The notes beneath the pieces were generated by a model, which made no database searches, was not told where the DNA came from, and was given only the letters and a program-made list of their open reading frames with translations. DNA of 17,086 bases from JALENY01 sp036310185. GTDB taxonomy: Bacteria; Bacillota; Clostridia; Lachnospirales; Lachnospiraceae. Made by a program: the position numbers and the translations under genes. This document shows positions 7,389-14,407 of this stretch, in pieces (within the stretch, counting starts at the first letter, position 1; each line of letters opens with the position of its first letter). The DNA is taken from the NCBI GenBank assembly GCA_036310185.1, contig JAXJSH010000128.1, forward strand, positions 1-17,086. Direction: 5' to 3'.

Positions 7389-7728
7389 CTAAGCCTCCCA
7401 TGCCTCCGGTCAGTTTGGACATAACAGCAGCACTTTCGGATTCTACCTGTCTCAGTGCTTCATTTGTTGCTGCAACGATCAGGTCTTCCAACATCTCGAT
7501 GTCGTCCGGATCTACCACTTCTTCTGCCAGTTTTACTTTTGTCACTTCTCTTTTGCCGCTGATGGTCACTTCAACCGCACCGCCGCCGGCTGTTGCGGTA
7601 AATTCTTTTTCTTCCAGTGCTTTCTGGTTTTCTTCCATCTGTTTCTGCATTTTCTGTGCCTGTTTCATCAGGTTGTTCATATTTCCAGGCATGCCCATGC
7701 CGCCCGGGTATCCACCTCTTTTTGCCAT
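7375..7728 (-). CDS. YbaB/EbfC family nucleoid-associated protein
   Basis: A 117-residue protein with a flexible Gly/Met-rich N-terminus (GGYPGGMGMPGNMNNLMKQA), an amphipathic Gln/Lys/Glu helix (about 20-42), and the family's beta core: FTATAGGGAVEVTISGKREV, then VVDPDDIEMLEDLIVAATNEAL. It ends in a Gly-rich tail. Family members are small dimeric DNA-binding proteins. Start ATG 7728 lies three nucleotides after the dnaX stop, with GAGGAGGA inside the end of dnaX. It overlaps recR by 14 nt. It is equivalent to YaaK of Bacillus. Confidence 0.95.
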   Translation of the reverse strand: MAKRGGYPGGMGMPGNMNNLMKQAQKMQKQMEENQKALEEKEFTATAGGGAVEVTISGKREVTKVKLAEEVVDPDDIEMLEDLIVAATNEALRQVESESAAVMSKLTGGMGGLGGLF

Positions 7729-7731
7729 AAT

Positions 7732-9357
7732 TTATTCCTCCTCTACTATTACATCCATATGAATTTTTTCACGGATCTGTTCATCCACAGATATCTCACT
7801 GAGCCCCTGTGTCTGATTCTGACCCGCAATACGCATTTCCACTTCTACTGTTTTTCCATACCGTTTCGCGATGATGTCTTCCATAAGCTGTCTCGCGTCC
7901 GGCCGATCCACGTAGTTCTGCGCCAGCGGGTTGGTAAACTCTATAAATAATTTATTTTCACCTGTGGCACCATTGTACTTGGGCACAGCCGTATTCAGCA
8001 TGGTTTTTAACATACCGTCTGTCTGGCCCACCAGCGCTCTCCAGTCCGCCCGGATCCGCTGCAGATCTTCCGGTGCCGCTACAGGGGGTTTTTCTTTTTG
8101 GGGAGCTGCTTTTGTCTGGACTGCCGCGGGATCACTGCCAACTGCACCGCCGTACATCACAGAACCCGGCTGCGCCCCAATCTGCACCGGCGGATTATTT
8201 TCCCACTCTTCCAGCTTTTCTTCCAATACACGAATACGCTCAAGCAGCGCATCCTGACTGACCTCCATCTGGGGTCTGCACAGTTTTACAAGTCCGATTT
8301 CCACCAGAACTCTTCTCTGTGTCGTGTAACGCAGCTGATTGGACAGTTCCGATAAAACACGAATGTAACGAAGCAGGGTGTCCACTTCCACACTCTGTCC
8401 GATTTCCTGCAGTTCTGCCATCTGCTCTGTGGATACATCCACTGCATCCGATGGATTTTCCGATGTTTTTACCATGAGCAGATTTCTCAGATACCAGGTA
8501 AAATCGATCACAAACTGACCGATTTCTTTTCCCTGGATCACCATGTCTTCCAATATTCCTATGCTTCCGGTCACGTCCTGCGCCAGAATTTTCCGAAGGA
8601 GCTTTCCGAACACTTCCGTATCCACCGCTCCCAGCACCTCCAGCACTTTATCATAGGTCAGAACTTCACCCAGATGAAATGCGATACACTGATCCAGAAG
8701 ACTCAAGGCATCACGCATGGCACCGTCTGCCGATTTTGCAATATAACGGAGTGCTTTTTCCTCCACCTGCACCTGCTCGTGATCCATCAGCTCCTGCATA
8801 CGATTCATCAGGGTCTCTACGGTAATTCGCTTAAAATCATACCGCTGACAGCGGGACATGATCGTAACCGGAATCTTATGCACCTCTGTGGTTGCAAGAA
8901 TAAAAATAACATAAGAAGGAGGTTCCTCCAGCGTCTTCAGAAGTGCATTGAACGCACCGGTGGAGAGCATATGAACCTCATCTATAATATATACCTTATA
9001 TCGGCCCCGGGTCGGACGATAGGTAACCTCCTCACGGATCTCGCGGATATTGTCCACACCGTTATTGGAAGCCGCGTCGATCTCTATGACATTCATGGAA
9101 GTTCCTGCGGCGATCTCCCTGCACATTTCGCAGGTTCCGCAGGGACTTCCATCGATTGGATGTTCACAGTTCACCGCCTTGGCAAACACTTTTGCCACAC
9201 TGGTCTTACCGGTACCTCTTGTTCCGCAAAAAAGATATGCATGTCCTATTCTCTGCGCCTTTATTTGATTTTTCAATGTCGTAACAATATGCCCCTGCCC
9301 TTTTACTTCTTCAAAGCTGTCAGGACGGAATTTACGATAAAGGGCTGTATAGCTCAT
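7732..9357 (-). CDS. dnaX: DNA polymerase III gamma/tau subunit
   Basis: A 541-residue clamp-loader ATPase. The AAA+ core has Walker A GTRGTGKT (45-52), a zinc-binding set C64, C73, C76, C79, the DExx box IIDEVHM (124-130), and the SRC arginine finger (168-170). After domain III (to about 380) comes a Pro/Ala/Gln linker (about 385-430) and a C-terminal tau-like domain that would contact polymerase or helicase. Start ATG 9357 has AGAGGAG upstream. It sits 26 nt downstream of the phosphofructokinase gene and 3 nt ahead of ybaB. No E. coli-type slippery heptamer in frame was found, so there is no sign of programmed gamma production. Confidence 0.97.
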   Translation of the reverse strand: MSYTALYRKFRPDSFEEVKGQGHIVTTLKNQIKAQRIGHAYLFCGTRGTGKTSVAKVFAKAVNCEHPIDGSPCGTCEMCREIAAGTSMNVIEIDAASNNGVDNIREIREEVTYRPTRGRYKVYIIDEVHMLSTGAFNALLKTLEEPPSYVIFILATTEVHKIPVTIMSRCQRYDFKRITVETLMNRMQELMDHEQVQVEEKALRYIAKSADGAMRDALSLLDQCIAFHLGEVLTYDKVLEVLGAVDTEVFGKLLRKILAQDVTGSIGILEDMVIQGKEIGQFVIDFTWYLRNLLMVKTSENPSDAVDVSTEQMAELQEIGQSVEVDTLLRYIRVLSELSNQLRYTTQRRVLVEIGLVKLCRPQMEVSQDALLERIRVLEEKLEEWENNPPVQIGAQPGSVMYGGAVGSDPAAVQTKAAPQKEKPPVAAPEDLQRIRADWRALVGQTDGMLKTMLNTAVPKYNGATGENKLFIEFTNPLAQNYVDRPDARQLMEDIIAKRYGKTVEVEMRIAGQNQTQGLSEISVDEQIREKIHMDVIVEEE

Positions 9358-9383
9358 GTAGTATCTCCTCTAAATAATTTCAC

Positions 9384-10463
9384 TTAATCGCCAAAACTGA
9401 TGCCGATTCGTTTTGCCGCCTCCACAGTCTGATCTTTCGGGGAAACTGTTTTCAGTTTTCCTGCACATTCAGAGAGAGGTACTTTTTTCATTTTGCCGTT
9501 TACAATACCTACCATATAACCGTAATCTTCTTCCAGAATCAGTTTTGCCGCATGGGAACCGATTCTGGTGGAAAGTACGCGGTCATACGGACACGGGCTG
9601 CCGCCGCGCTGTGTATGTCCCGGAACAGTCACACGAATCTCAAGACCGGTCTGTTTCTCAATCTGCTCTGCAATCTTATAGGAAACGGACGGGTATTTCT
9701 TTGCATCTTCTTCCTGTCGTTTTTTCAGTTCTTTCTTCGAAAGCTGGGCTTCTTCTTTTGAAACCGCACCCTCGGCTACTGCCAGGATCGTAAAGCGTTT
9801 TCCCGCTTTTGCACGTCTGTCGATGGCTTCAATCACTTTGGTCGTATCATAAGGAATCTCCGGAATCAGAATGATATCCGCGCCGCCGGCAATACCTGCA
9901 TGAAGTGTCAGCCAGCCAACCTTATGTCCCATAACTTCCACAATAAATACACGACCGTGTGAGGAAGCTGTTGTATGAATCTGATCAATTGCCGCTGTAG
10001 CAATATCAACTGCACTCTGGAAACCAAATGTCATATCAGTGCCCCAGATATCATTATCAATGGTCTTCGGCAGATGAATGATGTTCAAACCTTCTTCTCT
10101 TAACAGATTCGCTGTTTTCTGTGTTCCGTTTCCGCCAAGGATCACAAGACAGTCCAGACGAAGTTTGTGGTATGTCTGTTTCATGGCTTCCACTTTATCC
10201 AGACCTTTTTCATCCGGAACACGCATAAGTTTAAATGGCTGACGGGAAGATCCCAGGATCGTACCGCCCTGTGTAAGGATACCTGAAAAATCCTTTGAGG
10301 TCAACATACGATAATTTCCGTAGATCAGTCCTTTGTAACCATCATCAAATCCATAAACTTCCAGCTCATCCACATTGTTTGCCAGACCTTTGACAACACC
10401 TCGCATGGTTGCATTCAGCGCCTGACAGTCGCCGCCGCTTGTCAGCATTCCGATTCTTTTCAT
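9384..10463 (-). CDS. 6-phosphofructokinase, atypical active-site residues
   Basis: A 359-residue PFK-family enzyme, expected to phosphorylate fructose 6-phosphate in glycolysis. It has LTSGGDCQALNA (8-19), GGTILGSSR (67-74), GGNGT (110-114), PKTIDND (132-138) and EVMGHKVGWL. Key positions: Gly at the residue equivalent to E. coli 104 suggests ATP, and Lys at 124 (PKT) is seen in PPi enzymes and in some ATP enzymes, so the phosphoryl donor is uncertain. The usual GGDG aspartate is Asn and the usual MGR arginine is His. I chose ATG 10463 (MKRIG), which matches the family. GTG at 10472 sits better relative to GAGGA and remains possible. It is followed 26 nt later by dnaX. Confidence 0.88.
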   Translation of the reverse strand: MKRIGMLTSGGDCQALNATMRGVVKGLANNVDELEVYGFDDGYKGLIYGNYRMLTSKDFSGILTQGGTILGSSRQPFKLMRVPDEKGLDKVEAMKQTYHKLRLDCLVILGGNGTQKTANLLREEGLNIIHLPKTIDNDIWGTDMTFGFQSAVDIATAAIDQIHTTASSHGRVFIVEVMGHKVGWLTLHAGIAGGADIILIPEIPYDTTKVIEAIDRRAKAGKRFTILAVAEGAVSKEEAQLSKKELKKRQEEDAKKYPSVSYKIAEQIEKQTGLEIRVTVPGHTQRGGSPCPYDRVLSTRIGSHAAKLILEEDYGYMVGIVNGKMKKVPLSECAGKLKTVSPKDQTVEAAKRIGISFGD

Positions 10464-10506
10464 TGCAGTCACTTCCTATCCTCTTTTATAGTGTTTCGCA
10501 CATTTG

Positions 10507-10519
10507 GGCATAGTATGCC
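10507..10519. promoter_or_regulatory. palindrome in the pfk leader
   Basis: GGCATA-G-TATGCC is a perfect 6-bp inverted repeat around one central base. It lies just downstream of the predicted pfk transcription start, where a repressor could bind. Function unknown. Confidence 0.35.
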
Positions 10520-10528
10520 TTTTAGATG

Positions 10529-10557
10529 ATTATATATCATTTCACATGGTTTAACAA
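10529..10557 (-). promoter_or_regulatory. promoter of pfk (and perhaps pfk-dnaX-ybaB-recR)
   Basis: On the minus strand there is a TTGTTA -35 (plus 10552-10557) and a perfect TATAAT -10 (10529-10534) with a 17-bp spacer. It is divergent from the SRP RNA promoter, with 27 bp between the two -35 boxes. Confidence 0.7.
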
Positions 10558-10584
10558 GAAAAATTCCGAAAACTCCAAGTTGTA

Positions 10585-10613
10585 TTGACATTTGGCTGTT
10601 TTTCCGCTATACT
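10585..10613 (+). promoter_or_regulatory. promoter of the SRP RNA gene
   Basis: A perfect TTGACA -35 (10585-10590) and a TATACT -10 (10608-10613) are spaced 17 bp apart. The predicted start is near 10620, exactly where the RNA begins. Confidence 0.85.
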
Positions 10614-10619
10614 ATAATT

Positions 10620-10882
10620 CCGTGCAGCCGGGGAGTTAGCGGTGCCCTGAACCTGCAATCCGCTACAGCAGGGGTGATGCCAATCTGAGGGCTGATATTT
10701 GTGGAGCTGCCCTTTATAAGTGACGTTGACGTCTGGGTCTTACGCAACAGGAATCTGCGAACCGTGTCAGGGTAGGAATACAGCAGCACTAAGCAGAACC
10801 TCCTGTGTGCCGTGAGGGTGCCTGGGCCGAGTTAACTGTAGAGGTAACGTCCGGGGATACGGTTCGAGGTGCGGCGCACGTA
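10620..10882 (+). ncRNA. ffs: signal recognition particle RNA, long Gram-positive type
   Basis: About 262 nt, matching the long (scRNA-type) SRP RNA of Firmicutes with Alu and S domains. The 5' block GGTGCCCTGAACCTGCAATC with CGCTACAGCAGGG is the conserved Alu-domain sequence. The ends pair (CGTGC at 10621 with GCACG at 10880). The Ffh-binding tip reads GUCAGG-GUA-GGAA-UAC-AGCAGC: the GGAA tetraloop and the asymmetric-loop sequence are conserved, while the closing base pairs differ from the usual UCC/GGA in a compensated way. The RNA targets ribosomes making membrane and secreted proteins, together with Ffh and FtsY. It has its own promoter and terminator. Confidence 0.95.
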
Positions 10883-10896
10883 AAAAGAAAAAATAT

Positions 10897-10938
10897 TGCG
10901 TATGACTTTCCTTTTTGAAAAGTCATACGCATTTTTTA
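10897..10938. terminator. bidirectional terminator between SRP RNA and the hydrolase gene
   Basis: A perfect 13-bp stem (TGCGTATGACTTT at 10897-10909, AAAGTCATACGCA at 10919-10931) with a 9-nt loop is followed on the plus strand by TTTTTT. On the minus strand T-rich ATATTTTTTC follows. The plus-strand T tract abuts the stop codon of the convergent hydrolase gene. Confidence 0.92.
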
Positions 10939-11463
10939 TTCTGTCACGCAAACCTGACACATTTTCATGGCTTCCAGTGCATTTTTGTGACTTTTCGGTG
11001 TAACACCTGCACAGCAGGAGGCATCCACTGTGATCTTCACTTCCGGAAACCAGGCTTTGAGCACCATCGCATTGGAAATTACACAAATATCCGTACAAAG
11101 TCCCACCAGTTCGATTTCTTCCAGTCCTTCCGGATATTTTTCCTGCAGAAAAAGGGGCAGTTCTTTTGAACCAAAGGTTCTTTTTTCTATTACTTCATTG
11201 CCTGCCGCTTCGCATAATGAGGCCAGTCCCGGCGAAAGATTCCAGCCATCCGTTCCTTTTATACAGTGGGGCACCGGAAGATTTTTTCCTTCCCGGGTTT
11301 CCATATAATTTTCAAAATGGGTGTCTTTTGTATAGATCACGTCCCCTGCGAATTCTTTTACTTTTTTCTCTACGTTTGGCACTATGGCCACCGCCTCTTT
11401 TGTGCCAAGTGCTCCGTCGATAAAGTCATTCTGCATATCAACTACGATTAGCAGTCTTTTCAT
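10936..11463 (-). CDS. isochorismatase-fold cysteine hydrolase, nicotinamidase-like
   Basis: A 175-residue protein. The catalytic triad of the cysteine hydrolase family is visible: D9 in VVDMQNDF, K94 in EKRTFGS, and C127 in GLCTDICV. A nicotinamidase-like metal site is suggested by D47 and H49 (KDTHF) and H66 (VPHCIKGT). Nicotinamidases turn nicotinamide into nicotinate for NAD salvage; other family members act on isochorismate or carbamoyl compounds, so the substrate is likely but not proven. Start ATG 11463 is chosen for its AAGGAGG seven nucleotides upstream; the frame is open 17 codons further. Bacillus yaaI, also isochorismatase-like, occupies a similar place near tadA, scr and dnaX (from memory). 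The gene ends at the shared terminator with SRP RNA. Confidence 0.87.
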   Translation of the reverse strand: MKRLLIVVDMQNDFIDGALGTKEAVAIVPNVEKKVKEFAGDVIYTKDTHFENYMETREGKNLPVPHCIKGTDGWNLSPGLASLCEAAGNEVIEKRTFGSKELPLFLQEKYPEGLEEIELVGLCTDICVISNAMVLKAWFPEVKITVDASCCAGVTPKSHKNALEAMKMCQVCVTE

Positions 11464-11543
11464 AGCGCGCCTCCTTATAATTGCCGCAATCTGTTTCACG
11501 TTCCGCAAACACAAACCACTGCTTTCATTTATAATTTCTTAAA

Positions 11544-11584
11544 TTGTACCAGGTCGCTGGCGCGACGGCTAGCCCCAGGTACAA
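11544..11584. repeat. nested inverted repeat
   Basis: The 7-bp outer arms TTGTACC (11544-11550) and GGTACAA (11578-11584) flank a 5-bp hairpin (GTCGC 11553-11557, GCGAC 11562-11566, loop TGGC) and the perfect 8-bp palindrome GGCTAGCC (11567-11574). GTCGCTG recurs as a direct repeat at 11589-11595. It is GC-rich against an AT-rich background. Confidence 0.7.
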
Positions 11585-11608
11585 TAAAGTCGCTGCTTTT
11601 TCATGAAA

Positions 11609-11696
11609 CTTTTCATAAAAAGATAGCAGTTTTTAAATATATGTTGTATTGTTGAGATACCTCTACCTTAACATAAGCATACACAAAAACTGCTAT
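11609..11696 (-). terminator. possible hcp terminator formed by a long inverted repeat
   Basis: Read on the minus strand, ATAGCAGTTTTT (from 11696) pairs perfectly with AAAAACTGCTAT (to 11623) across a 50-nt loop and is followed by CTTTTTAT. That could end hcp transcription, about 80 nt past its stop. The very long loop is unusual for a terminator, so a different role is possible. Confidence 0.4.
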
Positions 11697-11778
11697 ATCT
11701 ACTTTATCATGAATTTTTAAGCTCAGCAACTACATATCTTTTTTATCCGTCCACCACCTCTAATCATATCAAAGAGAG

Positions 11779-13380
11779 TTATCCCAGGATTGCTTTTAAG
11801 TCTTCTTCCGGTGTGGAAATCGGTGCAATACCAAATCTGTCCACAAGGAAATTCAGCACATTCGGAGATATAAACGCCGGCAGAGTAGGACCAAGACGAA
11901 TATTTTTGATTCCCAGATGCAAAAGCGTAAGCAAAATACATACTGCTTTCTGTTCGTACCAGGAAAGCACCATAGAAAGCGGAAGTTCATTTACGTCACA
12001 GCCGAATGCTTCTGCCAATGCTGCCGCTACCCTGATCGCACTGTAAGCATCATTACACTGTCCCATATCCATAATGCGCGGCAGGCCGCCTATCGTTCCA
12101 AGATCCAGATCATTAAAACGATATTTTCCGCAGGCAAGTGTTAATATTATGCTGTCGGAAGGAGTCTGTTTTACAAATTCCGTATAGTAATTGCGGCCCG
12201 GTCTTGCCCCATCGCAGCCACCTACCAGGAAGAAATGTCTGATCGCGCCGCCTTTCACTGCTTCAATCACTCTATCCGCAGCAGACAGCACCGCATTGTG
12301 TGCAAAACCGGTCATCACTTTACTTCCTCCATTCATACCTGTAAACACTTTATTTTCAGCATATCCGCCAAGCTCAAGGGCTTTTTCAATAACCGGTGCA
12401 AAATCTTTATCCGCCCCAACATGGACAATTTCCGGGTAAGACACAACTTCGGTAGTAAATACACGATCCGCATAACTTGCTTTTGGCGGCATCAGACAGT
12501 TCGTGGTAAACAGGATGGGCGCCGGAATATCCGCAAATTCTTTTTGCTGATTCTGCCATGCGGTACCGAAATTGCCTTTCAGATGAGCATATTTCTTCAG
12601 TTCCGGGTACGCATGGGCAGGCAGCATTTCCCCATGTGTATACACATTGATTCCCTTGTCTTTGGTCTGTTCCAGAAGCTGTTTGAGATCATAGAGATCA
12701 TGACCTGTGATTACGATAAACGGACCTTTTTCCACCGTCAAAGTCACCTCAGTGGGGACCGGAGCACCATACGTCTCCGTATTTGCCTGATCCAGCAATG
12801 CCATACACTTAAGGTTCACTTCGCCCACCTCCAAAACAACAGGCAGCAGCTCATCCATCCCCCAGTCATCCATACCAACCGCACAGAGTGCTTTGTAAAA
12901 AAACCGGTTAACGTCCAGATCTGAATATCCCAACACCATTGCATGATATGCATACGCAGCCATTCCACGAACACCGAAAAGAATGAGAGATTTCAGCGAT
13001 CTGATATCTTCATCTGCATCCCACAGTTTTTGCATATCGTAATCATTATTTTCCCCGTTAACAGAAACGCATTCCTGGCACAGCGGTGCCAGTTTCTGTT
13101 TTTCTTCCTGTACACGGTTCATAAGCACATTCAGAGTTTCTTCATTAAAATTAACATTTGTAACCGTTGTAAATAAACCTTCCAGCATGATATGATCCGT
13201 TGTTTCGGAAATTTTATCACTGTTTTTCTCCGCAGCACGGGCCAGCCCAATCAAAGCCCCCGTCAGTTTATCCTGGAGACCGGCTATATCAGCCTTTTTT
13301 CCGCATACGCCTGCCGCACCCATACAGCCTTTGCAGCCCGCCGTCTGCTCACATTGAAAACAAAACATTTTTCGATCCAT
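11779..13380 (-). CDS. hcp: hybrid cluster protein (hydroxylamine/NO reductase)
   Basis: A 533-residue protein of standard length for Hcp. N-terminal cysteines (C7, C10, C16, C19, C26 in FCFQCEQTAGCKGC...VCGK) bind the cubane-type cluster. All expected ligands of the hybrid Fe-S-O cluster are visible: His in ITGHDL, Glu in THGEMLPA, Cys in TTNCLMPP, Cys in GGCDGARPG, Cys in LACGKYR, Cys in MGQCNDAY, and the Glu/Lys of WYEQKAV. The protein was named hydroxylamine reductase and is now regarded mainly as a nitric oxide reductase protecting anaerobes from nitrosative stress. Start ATG 13380 follows GGGAGGA; the frame is open six codons further. It is divergent from a Crp/Fnr-family regulator, a common pairing for this gene. 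No hcp-hcr reductase partner is seen nearby. Confidence 0.96.
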   Translation of the reverse strand: MDRKMFCFQCEQTAGCKGCMGAAGVCGKKADIAGLQDKLTGALIGLARAAEKNSDKISETTDHIMLEGLFTTVTNVNFNEETLNVLMNRVQEEKQKLAPLCQECVSVNGENNDYDMQKLWDADEDIRSLKSLILFGVRGMAAYAYHAMVLGYSDLDVNRFFYKALCAVGMDDWGMDELLPVVLEVGEVNLKCMALLDQANTETYGAPVPTEVTLTVEKGPFIVITGHDLYDLKQLLEQTKDKGINVYTHGEMLPAHAYPELKKYAHLKGNFGTAWQNQQKEFADIPAPILFTTNCLMPPKASYADRVFTTEVVSYPEIVHVGADKDFAPVIEKALELGGYAENKVFTGMNGGSKVMTGFAHNAVLSAADRVIEAVKGGAIRHFFLVGGCDGARPGRNYYTEFVKQTPSDSIILTLACGKYRFNDLDLGTIGGLPRIMDMGQCNDAYSAIRVAAALAEAFGCDVNELPLSMVLSWYEQKAVCILLTLLHLGIKNIRLGPTLPAFISPNVLNFLVDRFGIAPISTPEEDLKAILG

Positions 13381-13489
13381 TCTTTTTCCTCCCTGCAATA
13401 TATCGCACTGATTATTCTTTTTTCTTTTTTTTCCTGATAAAGTCAGTCCGGTTTTAACATCTGTCCGTCCGTTATTTTGAACTGCCGCC

Positions 13490-13518
13490 TTGACTTCACA
13501 ATTACATTAAAATATAAT
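13490..13518 (+). promoter_or_regulatory. promoter of the Crp/Fnr-family regulator
   Basis: A TTGACT -35 (13490-13495) and a perfect TATAAT -10 (13513-13518) are spaced 17 bp apart. The predicted start is near 13525, about 36 nt before the chosen start codon. Confidence 0.8.
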
Positions 13519-13532
13519 GAGCCAAAAAAGTA

Positions 13533-13548
13533 TGTTGAAAATTCAACA
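13533..13548. promoter_or_regulatory. palindromic operator candidate, Crp-like spacing
   Basis: TGTTGAAAATTCAACA has 7-bp inverted arms around a central AA. It fits the 5-6-5 geometry of Crp sites (TGTGA-N6-TCACA) with altered bases. It lies at about +9 to +24 of the regulator's own transcript and ends 12 nt before its start codon, so binding there should repress. The binding protein is inferred. Confidence 0.6.
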
Positions 13549-13560
13549 AATGGAGTTTTT

Positions 13561-14247
13561 ATGGAGAAAAATTATGATGAGGTATTAGAAAAATGCCTGT
13601 TATTTAATGATATAGAGCACAAAAACCTGTCGGCCATGTTAGGATGCCTTGGAGCAAAAGTCGAAAAATTTTCAAAAAACCAGACCATTTTAACAGAAGG
13701 GGAACCAGCCAGGCGGATCGGCATCGTTTTATCCGGAGCCGCACAGATCATTCGTGTGGACTATTACGGAAACCGAAGCATCATTGCCAGCATGGAACCG
13801 GCTCAATTATTTGGCGAGTCTTTTGCCTGTGCCGGGGTAAAAACAATGCCGGTGAGCGTTGTTGCATCCGAAGATGCGGAAGTTATGCTTATTGACTGCG
13901 CACGCATTATTCGCTCATGCAGCAACGCATGTGTATTCCATAACCAGATGATTTTTAACCTCATGAAGGTTGTGGCAACCAAAAATCTGGTCTTCAACCA
14001 AAAGCTTGAGGTCACTTCCAGGCGCACGACCCGCGAAAAGCTTATGACCTATCTGCTTTTACAGGCTAAACTTCAGAATAAAAGCAGTTTTACCATTCCA
14101 TATGACCGGCAGGAACTGGCTGATTTTCTGGAAGTGGACCGAAGCGGTCTTTCTGCGGAAATCAGCAGGATGCGCCGCGAAGGATTAATTGCATGCAAAA
14201 GAAGTACGTTTACACTTTTAAATAAAAAAGAAGAGTCACAGTCCTGA
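13561..14247 (+). CDS. Crp/Fnr family transcriptional regulator (likely regulator of hcp)
   Basis: A 228-residue protein with an N-terminal cyclic-nucleotide-binding-like beta barrel (about 10-125: ILTEGEPARRIGIVLSGAAQIIR, then GNRSIIASMEPAQLFGE), a dimerisation helix (about 128-160), and a C-terminal winged helix-turn-helix (about 182-215, YDRQELADFLEVDRSGLSAEISRMRREGLI). It lacks an FNR-type N-terminal cysteine cluster but has seven cysteines (12, 29, 90, 113, 120, 124, 212), with 113-124 closely spaced. Heme or metal sensing, as in HcpR proteins, is possible but not shown. Start ATG 13561 has GGAG upstream; an in-frame TTG at 13477 lies upstream of the predicted transcript. It is divergent from hcp, which is the most likely target. 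Confidence 0.9.
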   Translation: MEKNYDEVLEKCLLFNDIEHKNLSAMLGCLGAKVEKFSKNQTILTEGEPARRIGIVLSGAAQIIRVDYYGNRSIIASMEPAQLFGESFACAGVKTMPVSVVASEDAEVMLIDCARIIRSCSNACVFHNQMIFNLMKVVATKNLVFNQKLEVTSRRTTREKLMTYLLLQAKLQNKSSFTIPYDRQELADFLEVDRSGLSAEISRMRREGLIACKRSTFTLLNKKEESQS

Positions 14248-14277
14248 TATCCACGTGATCAAAGCTGTGACTCTTTT
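14231..14277. terminator. terminator shared by the regulator and tRNA-Ser
   Basis: The arms AAGAGTCACAG (14231-14241) and CTGTGACTCTT (14265-14275) form a perfect 11-bp stem with a 23-nt loop. On the plus strand a short T run follows. On the minus strand CTTTTTTATT follows, so it can end the tRNA transcript too. The left arm lies inside the last codons of the regulator. Confidence 0.8.
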
Positions 14278-14279
14278 AG

Positions 14280-14370
14280 CGGAGACGGAGGGATTCGAAC
14301 CCTCGTACCGGCTAAAAACCGATAAACTGATTTCGAGTCAGCCCCGTTACGGCCACTTCGGTACGTCTCC
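14280..14370 (-). tRNA. tRNA-Ser (anticodon CGA)
   Basis: The minus strand reads GGAGACG at the 5' end and CGTCTCC-G at the 3' end, giving a perfect 7-bp acceptor stem with the G discriminator typical of serine. The anticodon loop is CTCGAAA, giving CGA, which reads UCG. A long variable arm (CGGTTTTTAGCCG region) and the T loop GGTTCGAATCC confirm a class II tRNA. CCA is not encoded. It lies 37 nt downstream of tadA. Confidence 0.97.
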
Positions 14371-14407
14371 AGATCCTTTATTTTGTTGTTTTTTGTGTCA
14401 GGTTTTT

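Larger units (their letters stand above)
11464..11778. other. gene-free structured intergenic region
   Basis: No coding gene is visible between hcp and the hydrolase. Two inverted-repeat systems fill most of it. The first is TTGTACC...GGTACAA (11544-11584), enclosing a GTCGC-TGGC-GCGAC hairpin and a GGCTAGCC palindrome. The second is a 12-nt perfect inverted repeat, ATAGCAGTTTTT/AAAAACTGCTAT (11623-11634 and 11685-11696), with weaker outward extension. The region must also hold the hydrolase promoter and the hcp terminator. It could be a small mobile element, an RNA, or both signals combined. Confidence 0.55.

Noticed and set aside
8080..8110. A-rich stretch in dnaX as a possible programmed frameshift site.
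   Set aside because: On the coding strand it reads CAA AAA GAA AAA CCC, which does not form an X XXY YYZ heptamer in frame, and no hairpin after it was evident.
8674..9387. A 237-codon plus-strand frame inside dnaX.
   Set aside because: It runs antisense to the conserved AAA+ core of DnaX and has no recognisable domain.
10607..10789. A 60-codon minus-strand frame.
   Set aside because: It lies within the SRP RNA gene.
12235..12924. A 229-codon plus-strand frame inside hcp.
   Set aside because: It is antisense to a fully conserved Hcp sequence; its product is rich in His, Arg, Cys and Phe and resembles no family.
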